From a virus, in the IMG/VR virus record IMGVR_UViG_3300026521_000195, positions 1-25,147 of that record: DNA of 25,147 nt. The stretch is one strand, 5' to 3'. Positions within the stretch are counted from its first letter, which is position 1. Each line of letters starts with the position of its first letter. The notes under the pieces were generated by a model. That model was given only the letters and a program-made list of their open reading frames with translations. It was not told the DNA's origin and searched no databases. The translations under genes were made by a program, and so were the position numbers. Of this stretch, positions 7,038 to 15,348 are shown one piece after another.

Positions 7038-7864
7038 TTAACAACCTCATATTTTTCCGATAGTGAACAAGATACTTCTTGTTTCCAATCTGCACCGTCC
7101 GTATCTCCACTATATTTTATCGTATTTACTTTATATACTCCATTTAGCTCTTTAGATATAGTACTTTGTATCTCACACAGACCACTGATTTTCAAAGATG
7201 GGTTCATCATTGTCTGGAAAGTTACCTCACTCTCTTTTTTCGACGGTGTCTTTAAGAGTCCAGTTTCTGGAGAAACAATTACAGATAAATCGTCTGTAAT
7301 CTCATTATCTTTCAATATGTGTAGCTTCTCATTGTCGATAAAAACCGTTTCATCTTCCTTTAGCATATCTTCTATAATTTTAAAGGACGAACCAACAAGC
7401 ACCTTCGGTCTATGTAGCTTCACTCTTTTTGTTACCTTACCTTTTTTTATGTTTGGCATATCTTCTAGTATGTACTCAATGTCGTTAGATTTTACTGTTT
7501 TTGACGTATAGCTTGTTAAAAAATCGTGACCACCGTCGTGACAAACTAAAGTTGTTATTATGTCTGCACCACGTCTTTCTGAATAACTTTCTGTAATAGT
7601 TCCTTGAAATATCGTTTCTATCTTCTCGTACCCAGCTTGAAGCAAAAAAGGCATCATTGTTTTTTGGTCTGTTTTATCCTTAACTAAATGCCTACGATTT
7701 GTTTCGTTTAGATTATAAATCGATACTCTGCAACTATTAAGTCCACCCTTCACAGACTTTGTGGCTTCAAATTGTATCCTAATGTTCGGAGATATTTTTA
7801 TAACTTCTCCATTTTTTGTAGTAACGATTATTTCGTAATCACGTCCAAATCTATGGTACATCAT
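7034..7864 (-). CDS. Baseplate hub protein (gpD/gp27-like)
   Basis: About 276 residues from the paired ATG codons at 7864/7861, which follow an AGGGG ribosome site. The open frame reaches further upstream (to 7936), but the extra part overlaps the plug gene and lacks a good ribosome site. The N-terminus MMYHRFGRDYEIIV, then IRIQFEATKSVKGGLNSCRV and SIYNLNE, is the pattern of phage hub proteins with the gp27/gpD tube-like domains. A long C-terminal part (GVYKVNTIKYSGDTDGADW) has the strand-rich end common to these proteins. The hub forms a trimer between tail tube and spike. Gene order plug, hub, spike agrees. Confidence 0.8.
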   Translation of the reverse strand: MMYHRFGRDYEIIVTTKNGEVIKISPNIRIQFEATKSVKGGLNSCRVSIYNLNETNRRHLVKDKTDQKTMMPFLLQAGYEKIETIFQGTITESYSERRGADIITTLVCHDGGHDFLTSYTSKTVKSNDIEYILEDMPNIKKGKVTKRVKLHRPKVLVGSSFKIIEDMLKEDETVFIDNEKLHILKDNEITDDLSVIVSPETGLLKTPSKKESEVTFQTMMNPSLKISGLCEIQSTISKELNGVYKVNTIKYSGDTDGADWKQEVSCSLSEKYEVVK

Positions 7865-8174
7865 TTCCCCTAATTTCAATAAGTTCATCTCTCTCAAGTA
7901 GGTATAGTTCAAAATTCCCACTCTCGAAACTGTCAATTAAGAATGGGTCAAGCCCTTTAATCTTCGATAATACTGTAAAGTCAAACGGTAAATTAAATCC
8001 AGTAAGCATAAGCACGCCACACGATACTCTAAGTCCATTTTTCACTTTATCTCTATATCTTGCATTCATAATCCAACAATCGTCTCTAAACATCATCTTC
8101 AAAAATATGTAATCATTTTCAAAAGGGATACTAAGTTCTTGCGTAGGTGTAGAGTCTATGTCTATTTTTCTCAT
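7851..8174 (-). CDS. Baseplate plug protein (cyanophage Pam3 gp18-like)
   Basis: This 107-residue protein begins MRKIDIDSTPTQELSIPF; the strand-turn-strand pattern with NARYRDKVKNGLRVSCGVLM (about 38-57) and a Pro/Phe-rich middle matches the small plug proteins found between Dit-like and hub genes in contractile phages of this module type. Such proteins are thought to close the tail channel near the hub. TGGAG six bases before the ATG supports the start. It overlaps the hub gene by 14 bases. The assignment comes from recalled family features and gene order. Confidence 0.68.
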   Translation of the reverse strand: MRKIDIDSTPTQELSIPFENDYIFLKMMFRDDCWIMNARYRDKVKNGLRVSCGVLMLTGFNLPFDFTVLSKIKGLDPFLIDSFESGNFELYLLERDELIEIRGNDVP

Positions 8175-8176
8175 AT

Positions 8177-8932
8177 TTACTCCAGTAGTGTATATAGGAA
8201 ACTTTTTTCAGTCTCATCTGTTTTACTTTTTACTGTTTCGGAACTGTCCTTGTTTGTGCCGTTCACAACTCCTTTGTTGCTACTTTTTTTTACTTTATTC
8301 TCAACGCTTTTTGTTGGCTTTTTAAAATACTTATTCTTATCCACAAGTAGTGTATCTGCAAATCTTACCTCTTTTGCAGTTAGTTTATATTTAAGTGCCT
8401 CGTCTGTTTCATTGTTTCGCGTTATCGAAATTGATGTAATTCTCATATTCTCATACGTTTTTAACGGCGTTTCAATACTTATTAGCGTCTTTGTGTTATG
8501 CAAATTCTCTATAAAATTGAAAAAATCATTTTGTGGTGTGGAACTCTTGCTGTTTAGCAAATTAAAAATATCTCCACTTTGAACTGTATCTACAACAGAG
8601 GACAATCTACTGCTATATTTCTTCGCTTTTTGAAGCATTGTATCTGTTTTTTGAGTAGAGTATAGAATGTTTTTAATGTCATTTGCTTTGTCTATAAAAT
8701 CATCAACTTTTTGAGCGATAGACTCTTTTTTTATGTGTATATTTGACACTTCTCCATCAATAGATATTTGATTTGGTCTGTTGATGATGTGGTCATTTAC
8801 AGTCCCACCATCTTCGATAAAGCTATCCGGTACATCACTTGTAAAAGTTGTATTTTCGGAAATTCTAACATCAAGCGAATATCCACCAATACCAATCGTA
8901 TTTAAATCTCCGAAAATTCCTTGAATATCCAT
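8177..8932 (-). CDS. Dit-like tail/baseplate protein
   Basis: This 251-residue protein carries the N-terminal pattern VPDSFIEDGGTVNDHIINRP followed by ISIDGEVSN (about 34-64). This is the hallmark of Dit-like N-terminal domains (beta sandwich, 'DHV..rP..I.i.G.vS'). The middle is helical (about 70-125), then a strand-rich part TLISIETPLKTYENMRITSISI (split in the sequence around 147-168) follows. The last 50 residues are Ser/Lys/Thr-rich and probably disordered. It lies between the tape measure and the plug gene, where it would join tube and hub. The start overlaps the tape-measure stop (TAATG) and follows GGTGG. Confidence 0.75.
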   Translation of the reverse strand: MDIQGIFGDLNTIGIGGYSLDVRISENTTFTSDVPDSFIEDGGTVNDHIINRPNQISIDGEVSNIHIKKESIAQKVDDFIDKANDIKNILYSTQKTDTMLQKAKKYSSRLSSVVDTVQSGDIFNLLNSKSSTPQNDFFNFIENLHNTKTLISIETPLKTYENMRITSISITRNNETDEALKYKLTAKEVRFADTLLVDKNKYFKKPTKSVENKVKKSSNKGVVNGTNKDSSETVKSKTDETEKSFLYTLLE

Positions 8933-10956
8933 TACATACCACCATTTTTAGAGAAATTTACACTTGCATTGCTTAACATTTTATCAAGTTCGGACGCTAC
9001 GCTTTGTCCAGCAACGACTGGGTCACTGCTTTTCACGTCCACTTTAATCGAATTTGTAACGTGTGTCGTGTTTGTTGTCACATTTGGCTTTTCTACTATT
9101 CGAGTAGGAGAAATTGGTGCATTACGGTATAGTTTTTCAATACTTGTGTTTAGCTTTCGTGCATCAACTCCATTTTGAGAGATATTTGTATTGTTGTGTA
9201 TCGTTGTTGAACCAACAACTCCATTATTCACACTGTTTTGCTGTGGTTCTTTTTTTGATGAGAACACTCCACTTAGAGAGGGCATCTCAAAACCATCAAA
9301 GAGTGAGCCAAAATTTGGCATCTTGAAAGACGTAATTTTATCAAAAATACTAAAAATGGGGTCAAAATAATGAACAATCTTATCAACGAGGGTTCTTACA
9401 TACGTTGCAGAATTGTCAAAAAAAGTATTGATTAATGTTGAAATCCCACTGTAATATATCCCTATTTGTTCTCCAGCTTTTTTCAAATCAGAGAAGTTGA
9501 ATTTGTAATTATTTATCTCATTTACAACATCAAAAAAAGGCTTAAACTCTTTAACAACTTTTGATGACCACCCCGAAACATCAAGCCAAATCTTATTGAG
9601 TGCCTTTACAATGTCTATATCGAACCACGCCTTTGACCACTCTGCAATTTTACTTTTCCCCCCATTTAGTGCAACACTTAAGTCATCAAAAATTGCGATA
9701 ACTCCAACTATTCCAGCAATAATGAGCGATACTGGATTGAGTAGCATTGTTTTATTTAATCGTGCGAATGCAACTGCTGTAATCCCAAGTGCTGTGTTAA
9801 TTCCAATAGTGTTATCGATTAATAAGTATAGACCTTTTCCGAACTTCACAACTGCACTAAGTCCAGTACTTATTGCACCGATAAATTTGGATAACCCATT
9901 TTTTACAACATCGCTATTTTTTATAAGCAACTCACTAAAACTGTCCGATAGCCCCTTAAGCTGGGGTACAAATCCAAGTGCAACGCTCCTTGTTATCCCA
10001 CCAATAGAATACTTTAGTGTTGTTAAACTGTCATTAAAAGAAGCAATCTCGTTAGCGTCTTTTGTACTTGCAACACCCATTGCACGTGCTTTTTTTCGCA
10101 GTTCATCTATCCCTTCAGCCCCAAGCTGAAGGGTCTGCAACATAGACTCATCAAGCCCTAATTTTTCCAAATATGCTTTCTGCTCCTGAGATGATAAATT
10201 AAGCTCTTTAAATCTTGAACTTAGTTCCATCATTATACTATCAGCACTCTTCATCTCTCCATTATTGTCTTTTAACGCTATACCAAGTCTCTGAAACGCT
10301 TTTGTTGTTTCATTGTTCTCTACTACTGCTTCACCCATTTTTTTGGATAAATTCGAGAGTGAGCGTTGCATCTCTTCTGCTCCAGAACCGTTCACGCTCG
10401 CAACGTATCCGAGTTCTTGAATAGCTTCTACGGCAACACCAGTTTCACGTGCTAATTGAATTTGAGCATCTGTCCCAGCAATAGAGGCAACCACAAACCC
10501 CCCAAGTGCCACACTTGCTAACGACACTGCACCGATAACGCCTCTGATATTATCGGACAATCTTGTAAATTTTGAACCAGACTCTTCGACTCCACTACTA
10601 TTTACTTTTAGGTTAATATCTCTGTCAATATCAATAAAATTATCAAGCTCATCTATCTCTTTTCTTGAGTCGTCAATATCACTTTTGAACCTATCAAGTG
10701 TTTTAAATTTTATTGATGATGTAAGTGATGATAATCTCTTAGAGAGAGAAATAGAGGACTGTGCTAATCTATTTTCAGATTTAGCTCCATCATCTATCTC
10801 TCTATTTAAGTGACTAATTGCACTACTTGTTTTCTGTATAGTCTTAGTTGTTGTCGAACCTGAAACTGTAGCAATATCTAAGCCTTTATTTAGTCTTAAG
10901 AGTGGGTCAAGACTCCCATTAAAGCTAAATTTTGTTGATAATTCTGCTATTTGCAT
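8932..10956 (-). CDS. Tail tape measure protein
   Basis: This 674-residue protein is long, helical and Ser/Lys-rich, with coiled-coil stretches (about 45-115 and 195-300). Hydrophobic segments lie at about 138-160 (GVIGAVSLASVALGGF) and 405-423 (LLNPVSLIIAGIVGVIAIF), as usual in tape measure proteins that enter the host membrane. A His/Asn/Thr-rich C-terminal linker (590-650) precedes a short helix. It sets tail length and travels with DNA. The ATG directly follows the stop of the -1 frame of the tail chaperone gene (TAAATG), with GAAGAGG upstream. At 674 residues the tail would be fairly short, roughly 100 nm by the usual 0.15 nm per residue rule. Confidence 0.9.
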   Translation of the reverse strand: MQIAELSTKFSFNGSLDPLLRLNKGLDIATVSGSTTTKTIQKTSSAISHLNREIDDGAKSENRLAQSSISLSKRLSSLTSSIKFKTLDRFKSDIDDSRKEIDELDNFIDIDRDINLKVNSSGVEESGSKFTRLSDNIRGVIGAVSLASVALGGFVVASIAGTDAQIQLARETGVAVEAIQELGYVASVNGSGAEEMQRSLSNLSKKMGEAVVENNETTKAFQRLGIALKDNNGEMKSADSIMMELSSRFKELNLSSQEQKAYLEKLGLDESMLQTLQLGAEGIDELRKKARAMGVASTKDANEIASFNDSLTTLKYSIGGITRSVALGFVPQLKGLSDSFSELLIKNSDVVKNGLSKFIGAISTGLSAVVKFGKGLYLLIDNTIGINTALGITAVAFARLNKTMLLNPVSLIIAGIVGVIAIFDDLSVALNGGKSKIAEWSKAWFDIDIVKALNKIWLDVSGWSSKVVKEFKPFFDVVNEINNYKFNFSDLKKAGEQIGIYYSGISTLINTFFDNSATYVRTLVDKIVHYFDPIFSIFDKITSFKMPNFGSLFDGFEMPSLSGVFSSKKEPQQNSVNNGVVGSTTIHNNTNISQNGVDARKLNTSIEKLYRNAPISPTRIVEKPNVTTNTTHVTNSIKVDVKSSDPVVAGQSVASELDKMLSNASVNFSKNGGM

Positions 10957-11193
10957 TTATGCCTCTTCCATTGCTAAAGTTTCAATATCTCCGATAATTC
11001 CCTCAAATTCAAGGATATTCATTATATCCATCGTATCAAGTTCTCTTATCTCTTTTAGTGTTCCATACCCTTTTTTGACTAAGCTAAAAAAGAGTATTTC
11101 TGTATCTGTTAAGTTTGTAAAGTCCACATACTTATTAAAATAGTTTATAGACTCTACATATCGTTTTAAGGAGTAACGCTTCCTTTCTTGTAA
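10957..11193 (-). CDS. -1 frame extension of the tail assembly chaperone (frameshift product, gpGT-like)
   Basis: This open frame has no good start of its own and begins at the slippery site 11193-11199. It reads LQERKRYSLKRYVESINYFN and continues for 78 codons to TAA at 10957-10959, directly before the tape measure ATG. It fills the only 200-base stretch between the chaperone gene and the tape measure. A ribosome slipping back one base at CCCTTTT would make a 186-residue fusion (108 residues of the upstream frame plus 78). This matches the lambda gpG/gpGT arrangement, in which the fusion recruits tube subunits to the tape measure. The frame was traced codon by codon and contains no internal stop. 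Confidence 0.8.
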   Translation of the reverse strand, partial: LQERKRYSLKRYVESINYFNKYVDFTNLTDTEILFFSLVKKGYGTLKEIRELDTMDIMNILEFEGIIGDIETLAMEEA

Positions 11194-11516
11194 AAAGGGT
11201 AAACGATAACCCCCATTGTTAGGGCAATATATTCAAGGTAATCCTCTGGATACTGCTCAAAATGCGTAGGAAGTTTTGAGATTTGAGAGTCATCAAATGT
11301 CACTCTATCATCAATCTTCTTCGCTAACTGCTTATACTTTTCATCATTTAGAAACGAGAAGTTTTTAACAAGTAGCATCGGTTCAATCACAGAGTAGAGT
11401 GCAACACACTCAACTCTAAATTGATGAGAGAGTTTTTGGAGATGATACTCTCTTCCGTTAATCTCAATAACTCCACTTTCGTTGAATTTTTCTAACTTTT
11501 TAATACCATCTTCCAC
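11166..11516 (-). CDS. Tail assembly chaperone (short form, gpG-like)
   Basis: This 116-residue protein sits directly upstream of the tape measure gene, the conserved place of tail assembly chaperones. The start is GTG at 11516 with AGGAG six bases before it. The product is helical with an acidic middle (DDRVTFDDSQ, 69-78). Its last codons hold C-CCT-TTT, a canonical X-XXY-YYZ slippery heptamer: residues Pro107-Phe108, eight codons before the stop. The short form would be the major product and the frameshifted form the minor one. The family is assigned from position and frameshift layout more than from sequence. Confidence 0.8.
   Translation of the reverse strand: MEDGIKKLEKFNESGVIEINGREYHLQKLSHQFRVECVALYSVIEPMLLVKNFSFLNDEKYKQLAKKIDDRVTFDDSQISKLPTHFEQYPEDYLEYIALTMGVIVYPFYKKGSVTP
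11193..11199 (-). promoter_or_regulatory. Programmed -1 ribosomal frameshift site (CCCTTTT)
   Basis: On the minus strand, codons TAC-CCT-TTT-TAC place the heptamer C-CCT-TTT in the correct phase for simultaneous slippage of two tRNAs to CCC and TTT. After the slip, the -1 frame stays open to 10957. A pyrimidine-only heptamer is a weaker slip site than A-rich ones, which suits the low efficiency usual for tail chaperones. No clear downstream pseudoknot was worked out. Confidence 0.75.
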
Positions 11517-11525
11517 TTAATACTC

Positions 11526-11954
11526 CTAAAGCTTTCTTGTTGCAAAACATTCGATTGTGTATTCGACTTGTGAGTTGCCATCTTGATTGTTTTTCGTGTG
11601 AGTCGGTGAGTCTGTAAAGCTTCCAGCTTCAAGTGCGAAACTCTCAACCATCTCCTCACCATCTTTTACAAAAATCTCTTTGATTGAGCCATCGAAAACA
11701 ACTGGTGCTTTTTGATTGAACTGCTCATTTAACCACACGTCGCTATCTGAGTTTCGCATAACTCTAAACTTAAGCGTGTAGACTTCTCTATCTGCTCTTT
11801 GTTGGATATTTACTGCTCTGTTTGCCCCATACGTTCTTGATGTTTTGGGGTTGGTTGGTGCTAATTCAAGCACATCACCAGCAATTAAATCTCTAACAAC
11901 CTCACCATTTAAGATGAGGGTTGTTGAGTCGGATTTTAAACTAACTACTGCCAT
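11526..11954 (-). CDS. Tail tube protein
   Basis: This 142-residue, strand-rich protein starts MAVVSLKSDSTTLILNGEVV and contains DLIAGDVLELAPTNPKTSRT (22-41), followed by a basic, strand-forming segment YTLKFRVMRNSDSDVWLNEQ (58-77). This pattern and the ending VEYTIECFATRKL (130-142) match DUF3277-like tube proteins, which pair with DUF3383 sheath proteins. It forms the inner tube of the contractile tail. AGGAG before the ATG supports the start. It is placed between sheath and tail chaperone, as expected. Confidence 0.85.
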   Translation of the reverse strand: MAVVSLKSDSTTLILNGEVVRDLIAGDVLELAPTNPKTSRTYGANRAVNIQQRADREVYTLKFRVMRNSDSDVWLNEQFNQKAPVVFDGSIKEIFVKDGEEMVESFALEAGSFTDSPTHTKNNQDGNSQVEYTIECFATRKL

Positions 11955-11963
11955 TTACTGCTC

Positions 11964-13460
11964 CTATAAGTTATATTGAATTGTTGTATCAATAGAGTGA
12001 ATTGCCCCAGCATTTTTGAATGCAACTTGAATAGCTGGGGACTTTCTGGCATCTCTATCATCTTGGCTTTGCTCACTAAGGGGGTTTGCATAAACATAAA
12101 AACCGTCTTCTTTAATTGCACGCTTGAATACTTCAGAATTTCCGAATGTATCTGGGCTTGTCCAAGTACCAGCACCGACAACTTTTGCACGTCTAAACAT
12201 AGACAATGTTTTTTCAATTGTATCAACGATTTTTTGAACGTCCTCATCGATTTGAGCCAATTTTGTTGATGTTGTTCCGAGTAAGTTGAATAGGTCAATC
12301 TGGACAAAGTTCTTAATCGCGATAAAGTTATATACATTATCTGCAAAACCGTTTGCACCACTCACATAAAGCTTTGGAATATCACCAAATGTTGTGTAAA
12401 TATCAAGACCAACTTTTTGAGCCTTGTTGATCTCATCTTGCGTATAGTCTTCTGCGATAATACCACTCAACTCTTTCAAGTTCAATGTAATTGATGTATT
12501 TTGAGCAGTAAAGTTTACGGTGTGCATACGTGCCATCATCGCAACTGCTGTTTTCCTATTCCCATCTTTACGATAAATCATTCGATAGTTTTCACCACCT
12601 GCTAATTTGATTTTCCACACAACATTATCAATGCTTTTTTCAAGATTTGAAGCACTGTCAAACACATCATAAATAATGACTTCGTTCGCTTTTGCCCACA
12701 TTGCCATACTTTCACTCTCATCATCTGTTGGGTTATCGATAAAGACTGCCCCACGAATTGACTCTAATTTGGAAATCTCTCCTAGAGCGTCCTCTTTACT
12801 TTCAGCTTCTAAAGTTTTTTCATCTTCACCATCTATTGCGACTGCCCCAGTACCACTTGCTAAAAGTAGTGTTTCCCCAATAAAAGTTCCATCTCCACCA
12901 TCTGCAAAAAGTGTCACTTTGCTGTCTGCACCAGTCGTATCGCTTGTTACGATAATTCGCTGGTCATCTTCTGTAACTGTTGCCCCATCGATATTATCAT
13001 TTAAAATCTGAATAACATCATCTAAAGAGTCAATCGTCCTAAAGTCCAAATCCCTTACATTTTGCGTAGTTCCATCAACATCAATATCAAAACTTCCATC
13101 TTCAACTTTTTGCAATGTGTCGATAGCGTTTTTTTCGCTAAGTTGCGAACCTTTGATTTTTCCGTGCGTTGCAGGTACAGTTTCGTCCGACGCTCTCCAG
13201 TATCCAGCTACCAAATACCCACCACTATTTGTTGGATTTTTTGTCTGTGCAAAAAGAATTTTTGCATATTCGTACATCGCAGAACTTGTTCCAAAGTCCT
13301 CCTGTACACTCCCTAAGTCTGTATACGCTACTGTACGATTTGCACTACTCAGCTTCCCGAGTTGTGACGTGATAATCGAAACAATGTTCATATTTGTACG
13401 TGAAACACTTTTCCCCTGTGGTAAAAATGAAACGTTAACAACATTTTTAATATCTGCCAT
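11964..13460 (-). CDS. Contractile tail sheath protein (DUF3383 family)
   Basis: This 498-residue protein starts MADIKNVVNVSFLPQGKSVS, with the family pattern 'NIVSIIT' and VAYTDLGSVQEDFGTSSAMY (44-63). Next comes YAKILFAQTKNPTNSGGYLV, then GYWR, matching DUF3383 sheath-like proteins of myoviruses. Length is normal for the family. It polymerises around the tube and contracts on infection, so the phage is a myovirus. AAGGGAGAATAA before the ATG is a strong ribosome site. A 138-codon open frame in another minus-strand frame (11945-12361) is a shadow. Confidence 0.92.
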   Translation of the reverse strand: MADIKNVVNVSFLPQGKSVSRTNMNIVSIITSQLGKLSSANRTVAYTDLGSVQEDFGTSSAMYEYAKILFAQTKNPTNSGGYLVAGYWRASDETVPATHGKIKGSQLSEKNAIDTLQKVEDGSFDIDVDGTTQNVRDLDFRTIDSLDDVIQILNDNIDGATVTEDDQRIIVTSDTTGADSKVTLFADGGDGTFIGETLLLASGTGAVAIDGEDEKTLEAESKEDALGEISKLESIRGAVFIDNPTDDESESMAMWAKANEVIIYDVFDSASNLEKSIDNVVWKIKLAGGENYRMIYRKDGNRKTAVAMMARMHTVNFTAQNTSITLNLKELSGIIAEDYTQDEINKAQKVGLDIYTTFGDIPKLYVSGANGFADNVYNFIAIKNFVQIDLFNLLGTTSTKLAQIDEDVQKIVDTIEKTLSMFRRAKVVGAGTWTSPDTFGNSEVFKRAIKEDGFYVYANPLSEQSQDDRDARKSPAIQVAFKNAGAIHSIDTTIQYNL

Positions 13461-13937
13461 TTATTCTCCCTTGTAATTTAGAGGTATTTCCTCTATTCGT
13501 TTAGTGTCTATTTCTAAAGAACTGCTGTATTGTATCATAACTTCTATTTCATAGGTGGAAATGAAGTAATCACCTATTTGATTTTTTAAAGAATTTACTC
13601 CACCTCCCCTTAAGAAAGTTATCTCATATTTTTTCTGAGCATCTCTTGCCATCTGTGAATTTTGGATATTGATAAATCTATAAGCGTTAGACTCTGCATT
13701 TTCCCCAAAAAAAGTAACCGTTGCCCTCTTTTTGAAATATGTTACAAACTTCTCTTTTTCACTTTCGCTATCATATTCCCTACTACTCCCAATTTGCAAA
13801 TCAATGCCACTTGAGGTTAGAGAAATATAATCTTCTCTATCAGATACCTTATTGATATTCGAATATCCAATGACGACTCTATCCGGATAAGAGTCCATAA
13901 TGTCACTAATGTAATCGCATATCTTTTCATCTATCAT
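13461..13937 (-). CDS. Neck/tail terminator protein (LIC_12616-like)
   Basis: This is a 158-residue protein. An N-terminal helix (MIDEKICDYISDIMDSYPDR) is followed by the strands DYISLTSSGIDLQIG, KRATVTFFGENAESNAYRF and the ending STYEIEVMIQYSSSLEID. This is the alpha-beta layout of phage neck-terminator proteins with a LIC_12616-type domain, which cap the tail tube and join it to the head. It is ATGA-coupled to the upstream neck gene, and the sheath gene begins immediately after its stop. The order neck terminator, sheath, tube is typical. Confidence 0.7.
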   Translation of the reverse strand: MIDEKICDYISDIMDSYPDRVVIGYSNINKVSDREDYISLTSSGIDLQIGSSREYDSESEKEKFVTYFKKRATVTFFGENAESNAYRFINIQNSQMARDAQKKYEITFLRGGGVNSLKNQIGDYFISTYEIEVMIQYSSSLEIDTKRIEEIPLNYKGE

Positions 13938-14254
13938 CTAACTTCCTCGCCAATGCACTCAACATATCCATAATCTAGAAAGTTTCCAACATTTACAATC
14001 TTGTATCTTACTCCATTATGCTCAAATTCATCATTTAGCTTTATTATCTCATTAGTGTGTATCGTTGAATATGTTTTTGAGGTATCAAGATTATTTTTTA
14101 TTGAAAAGTTAAAGTTTTGCTGTTGCACTGTTGCACGTATAGTTTTCTCCTCAAAAAATGACTCTTTTTTATGGTTATGTATTTCCTCATATACGATAAA
14201 AAACTGAATATCTTGAGAAAAATTCAAAACTATTTTTGATAAATTTGGAAACAT
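13934..14254 (-). CDS. Probable head-tail joining protein
   Basis: This 106-residue, mainly strand-forming protein has IRATVQQQNFNFSI (39-52) and ends HNGVRYKIVNVGNFLDYGYV. This resembles small beta-barrel head-completion or stopper proteins (SPP1 gp16 / HK97 gp7-like fold), in which a short conserved 'G.rY.I..v' precedes the final strands. It is coupled by a one-base overlap (TAATG) to the HK97-gp10-like gene and by ATGA to the terminator gene. The family call is from layout and position; sequence similarity is not decisive. Confidence 0.55.
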   Translation of the reverse strand: MFPNLSKIVLNFSQDIQFFIVYEEIHNHKKESFFEEKTIRATVQQQNFNFSIKNNLDTSKTYSTIHTNEIIKLNDEFEHNGVRYKIVNVGNFLDYGYVECIGEEVR

Positions 14255-14685
14255 TATTTAACCTCTATCCAATGCGTGATTGACTGCAAAAGCTTTGAGT
14301 CATTCACCAATATCTTGGATGATTTTTTAGCTCTTTTTGTCCTCTCATCTATATCTTTCCACTTTCCATATCCACCACTTAAAAAAGCCCCTTTAGAAAT
14401 GTTTTGGGCTGTAATCCCTACTTTTGTTAGCATATTATCGGAACTTCCACCATCTAAAACACTTTTAAAGCCACTTTCTAACGCTTTTTTTATCTCATCT
14501 TCTCTATCGTAAATTGGGTCTTTCAGAAAGCTTCTTCTCGGAACTCTAATCCCAAGCTCATGTGTAGCCCCAACTTCTGCGATACTTTGTCCATTTGGAT
14601 AAGCACCAACGTCAGTTGGGACACCAATTTTTATAGACGTTTTTTTAAGCTTTGTTAGCTCTTTTATAATCTTATCAACACTCAT
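14254..14685 (-). CDS. HK97 gp10-like / virion morphogenesis neck protein
   Basis: This 143-residue protein contains the strong pattern IAEVGATHELGIRVPRRSFL (residues 35-54). It belongs to phage virion morphogenesis and HK97-gp10-like proteins, whose 'A..HEfG....PaRpFl' motif is shared by tail-completion proteins. The C-terminus LVNDSKLLQSITHWIEVK matches the family's end ('D.tg.L..Si....'). It acts at the neck in joining tail to head. The start is ATGA-coupled to the DUF4054 gene. Confidence 0.78.
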   Translation of the reverse strand: MSVDKIIKELTKLKKTSIKIGVPTDVGAYPNGQSIAEVGATHELGIRVPRRSFLKDPIYDREDEIKKALESGFKSVLDGGSSDNMLTKVGITAQNISKGAFLSGGYGKWKDIDERTKRAKKSSKILVNDSKLLQSITHWIEVK

Positions 14686-15035
14686 ACGAAAATTGCACCA
14701 ATCCCATTATTTTTAATTAGCATAAGATACACTTGCCCATACGGCGTAGTCGAAAAAAAAGCGTCCATTGCTGTAATGTTCTGTTGTTGCACATAAGATA
14801 CAGACACACTTCCGACACTTTCAGACGATACAGGTTTAGCCGTATCGCCGTTTTTTGTGTTATCAGAATTTGAGATTAGGTGTGCCATTAAATGCAAAAT
14901 AATCTCATCATCGCACGAATTTTTCCCATACCCTGCACCATAGTAGCACGTGTACGTTTTTTCAAAAAGACTAAAATATTTAGATATAGCTTCTTTCGAA
15001 ATATCAGGAAATCGTGCGATTAAATCATTAAGCAT
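14682..15035 (-). CDS. DUF4054 head-tail adaptor
   Basis: About 117 residues from ATG 15035; an in-frame ATG at 15053 would add six residues but lies inside the previous gene without a ribosome site. LNDLIARFPDISKEAIS at the N-terminus, LHLMAHLIS (central helix), SVGSVSVSYVQQQ and TPYGQVYLMLIK near the end match DUF4054, the head-tail connector found after DUF2184 capsid genes. It probably forms the first ring below the portal. The start overlaps the upstream stop by eight bases. Confidence 0.78.
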   Translation of the reverse strand: MLNDLIARFPDISKEAISKYFSLFEKTYTCYYGAGYGKNSCDDEIILHLMAHLISNSDNTKNGDTAKPVSSESVGSVSVSYVQQQNITAMDAFFSTTPYGQVYLMLIKNNGIGAIFV

Positions 15036-15315
15036 CTTTAGCAATAACCCCATTTTTAATAGCGTTCAAAATTCGCTTGTCTTCAGACTCTTCTTTTGTG
15101 AGTTCAAATCTAAAACCATTAACAAGATGACCATTAAAGTAAAATGCACCCTTGATTAATTTTTTAAATCTTACTGTTTTTTCAGGTTGAACTTCATCTG
15201 TTTTTTTGATTTTTTCAACCTCGTCAAGGAGTTCCTCTTTCGATAAGGAACTAAACCCCTTAATCCCAAGTTCTTTAGCTTTTACCTTTAACTCTTTGAT
15301 TCCAATATCTCCCAT
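15028..15315 (-). CDS. Small protein with Rho-N/SAP-like helix-extended-helix domain
   Basis: This is a 95-residue protein. Residues 6-33 (IKELKVKAKELGIKGFSSLS then KEELLDEV) match the helix-extended loop-helix of SAP, HeH or Rho N-terminal domains: L-K-x-K-A-K-E-L-G-I-K-G, then 'sKeELi'. The second half (FKKLIKGAFYFNGHLVNGFR) is strand-rich and resembles the short domain of phage head proteins located between capsid and connector genes. No good ribosome site precedes the ATG, which lies just after the capsid-gene hairpin, so translation may depend on coupling or be low. The function is unknown; DNA or protein contact in the head is possible. Confidence 0.6.
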   Translation of the reverse strand: MGDIGIKELKVKAKELGIKGFSSLSKEELLDEVEKIKKTDEVQPEKTVRFKKLIKGAFYFNGHLVNGFRFELTKEESEDKRILNAIKNGVIAKDA

Positions 15316-15317
15316 AG

Positions 15318-15348
15318 AAAAACTAACGAGGCTTAAAGCCCAGTTAGT
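15318..15348 (-). terminator. Terminator-like hairpin at the end of the major capsid gene
   Basis: On the minus strand ACTAAC-tg-GGCTT-t-AAGCC-tc-GTTAGT is followed by TTTT. It makes two stems of six and five base pairs separated by a symmetrical two-base internal loop. The capsid stop codon TAA lies at the tip. This looks like an intrinsic terminator of partial efficiency or a 3' stabiliser, which would raise capsid mRNA over the genes that follow. The T-run is short, so read-through is expected. Confidence 0.6.

Noticed and set aside
11945-12361. 138-codon open frame on the minus strand inside the sheath gene
   Set aside because: It lies in another frame of a well-supported DUF3383 gene and its translation has no recognisable pattern; it is a shadow.
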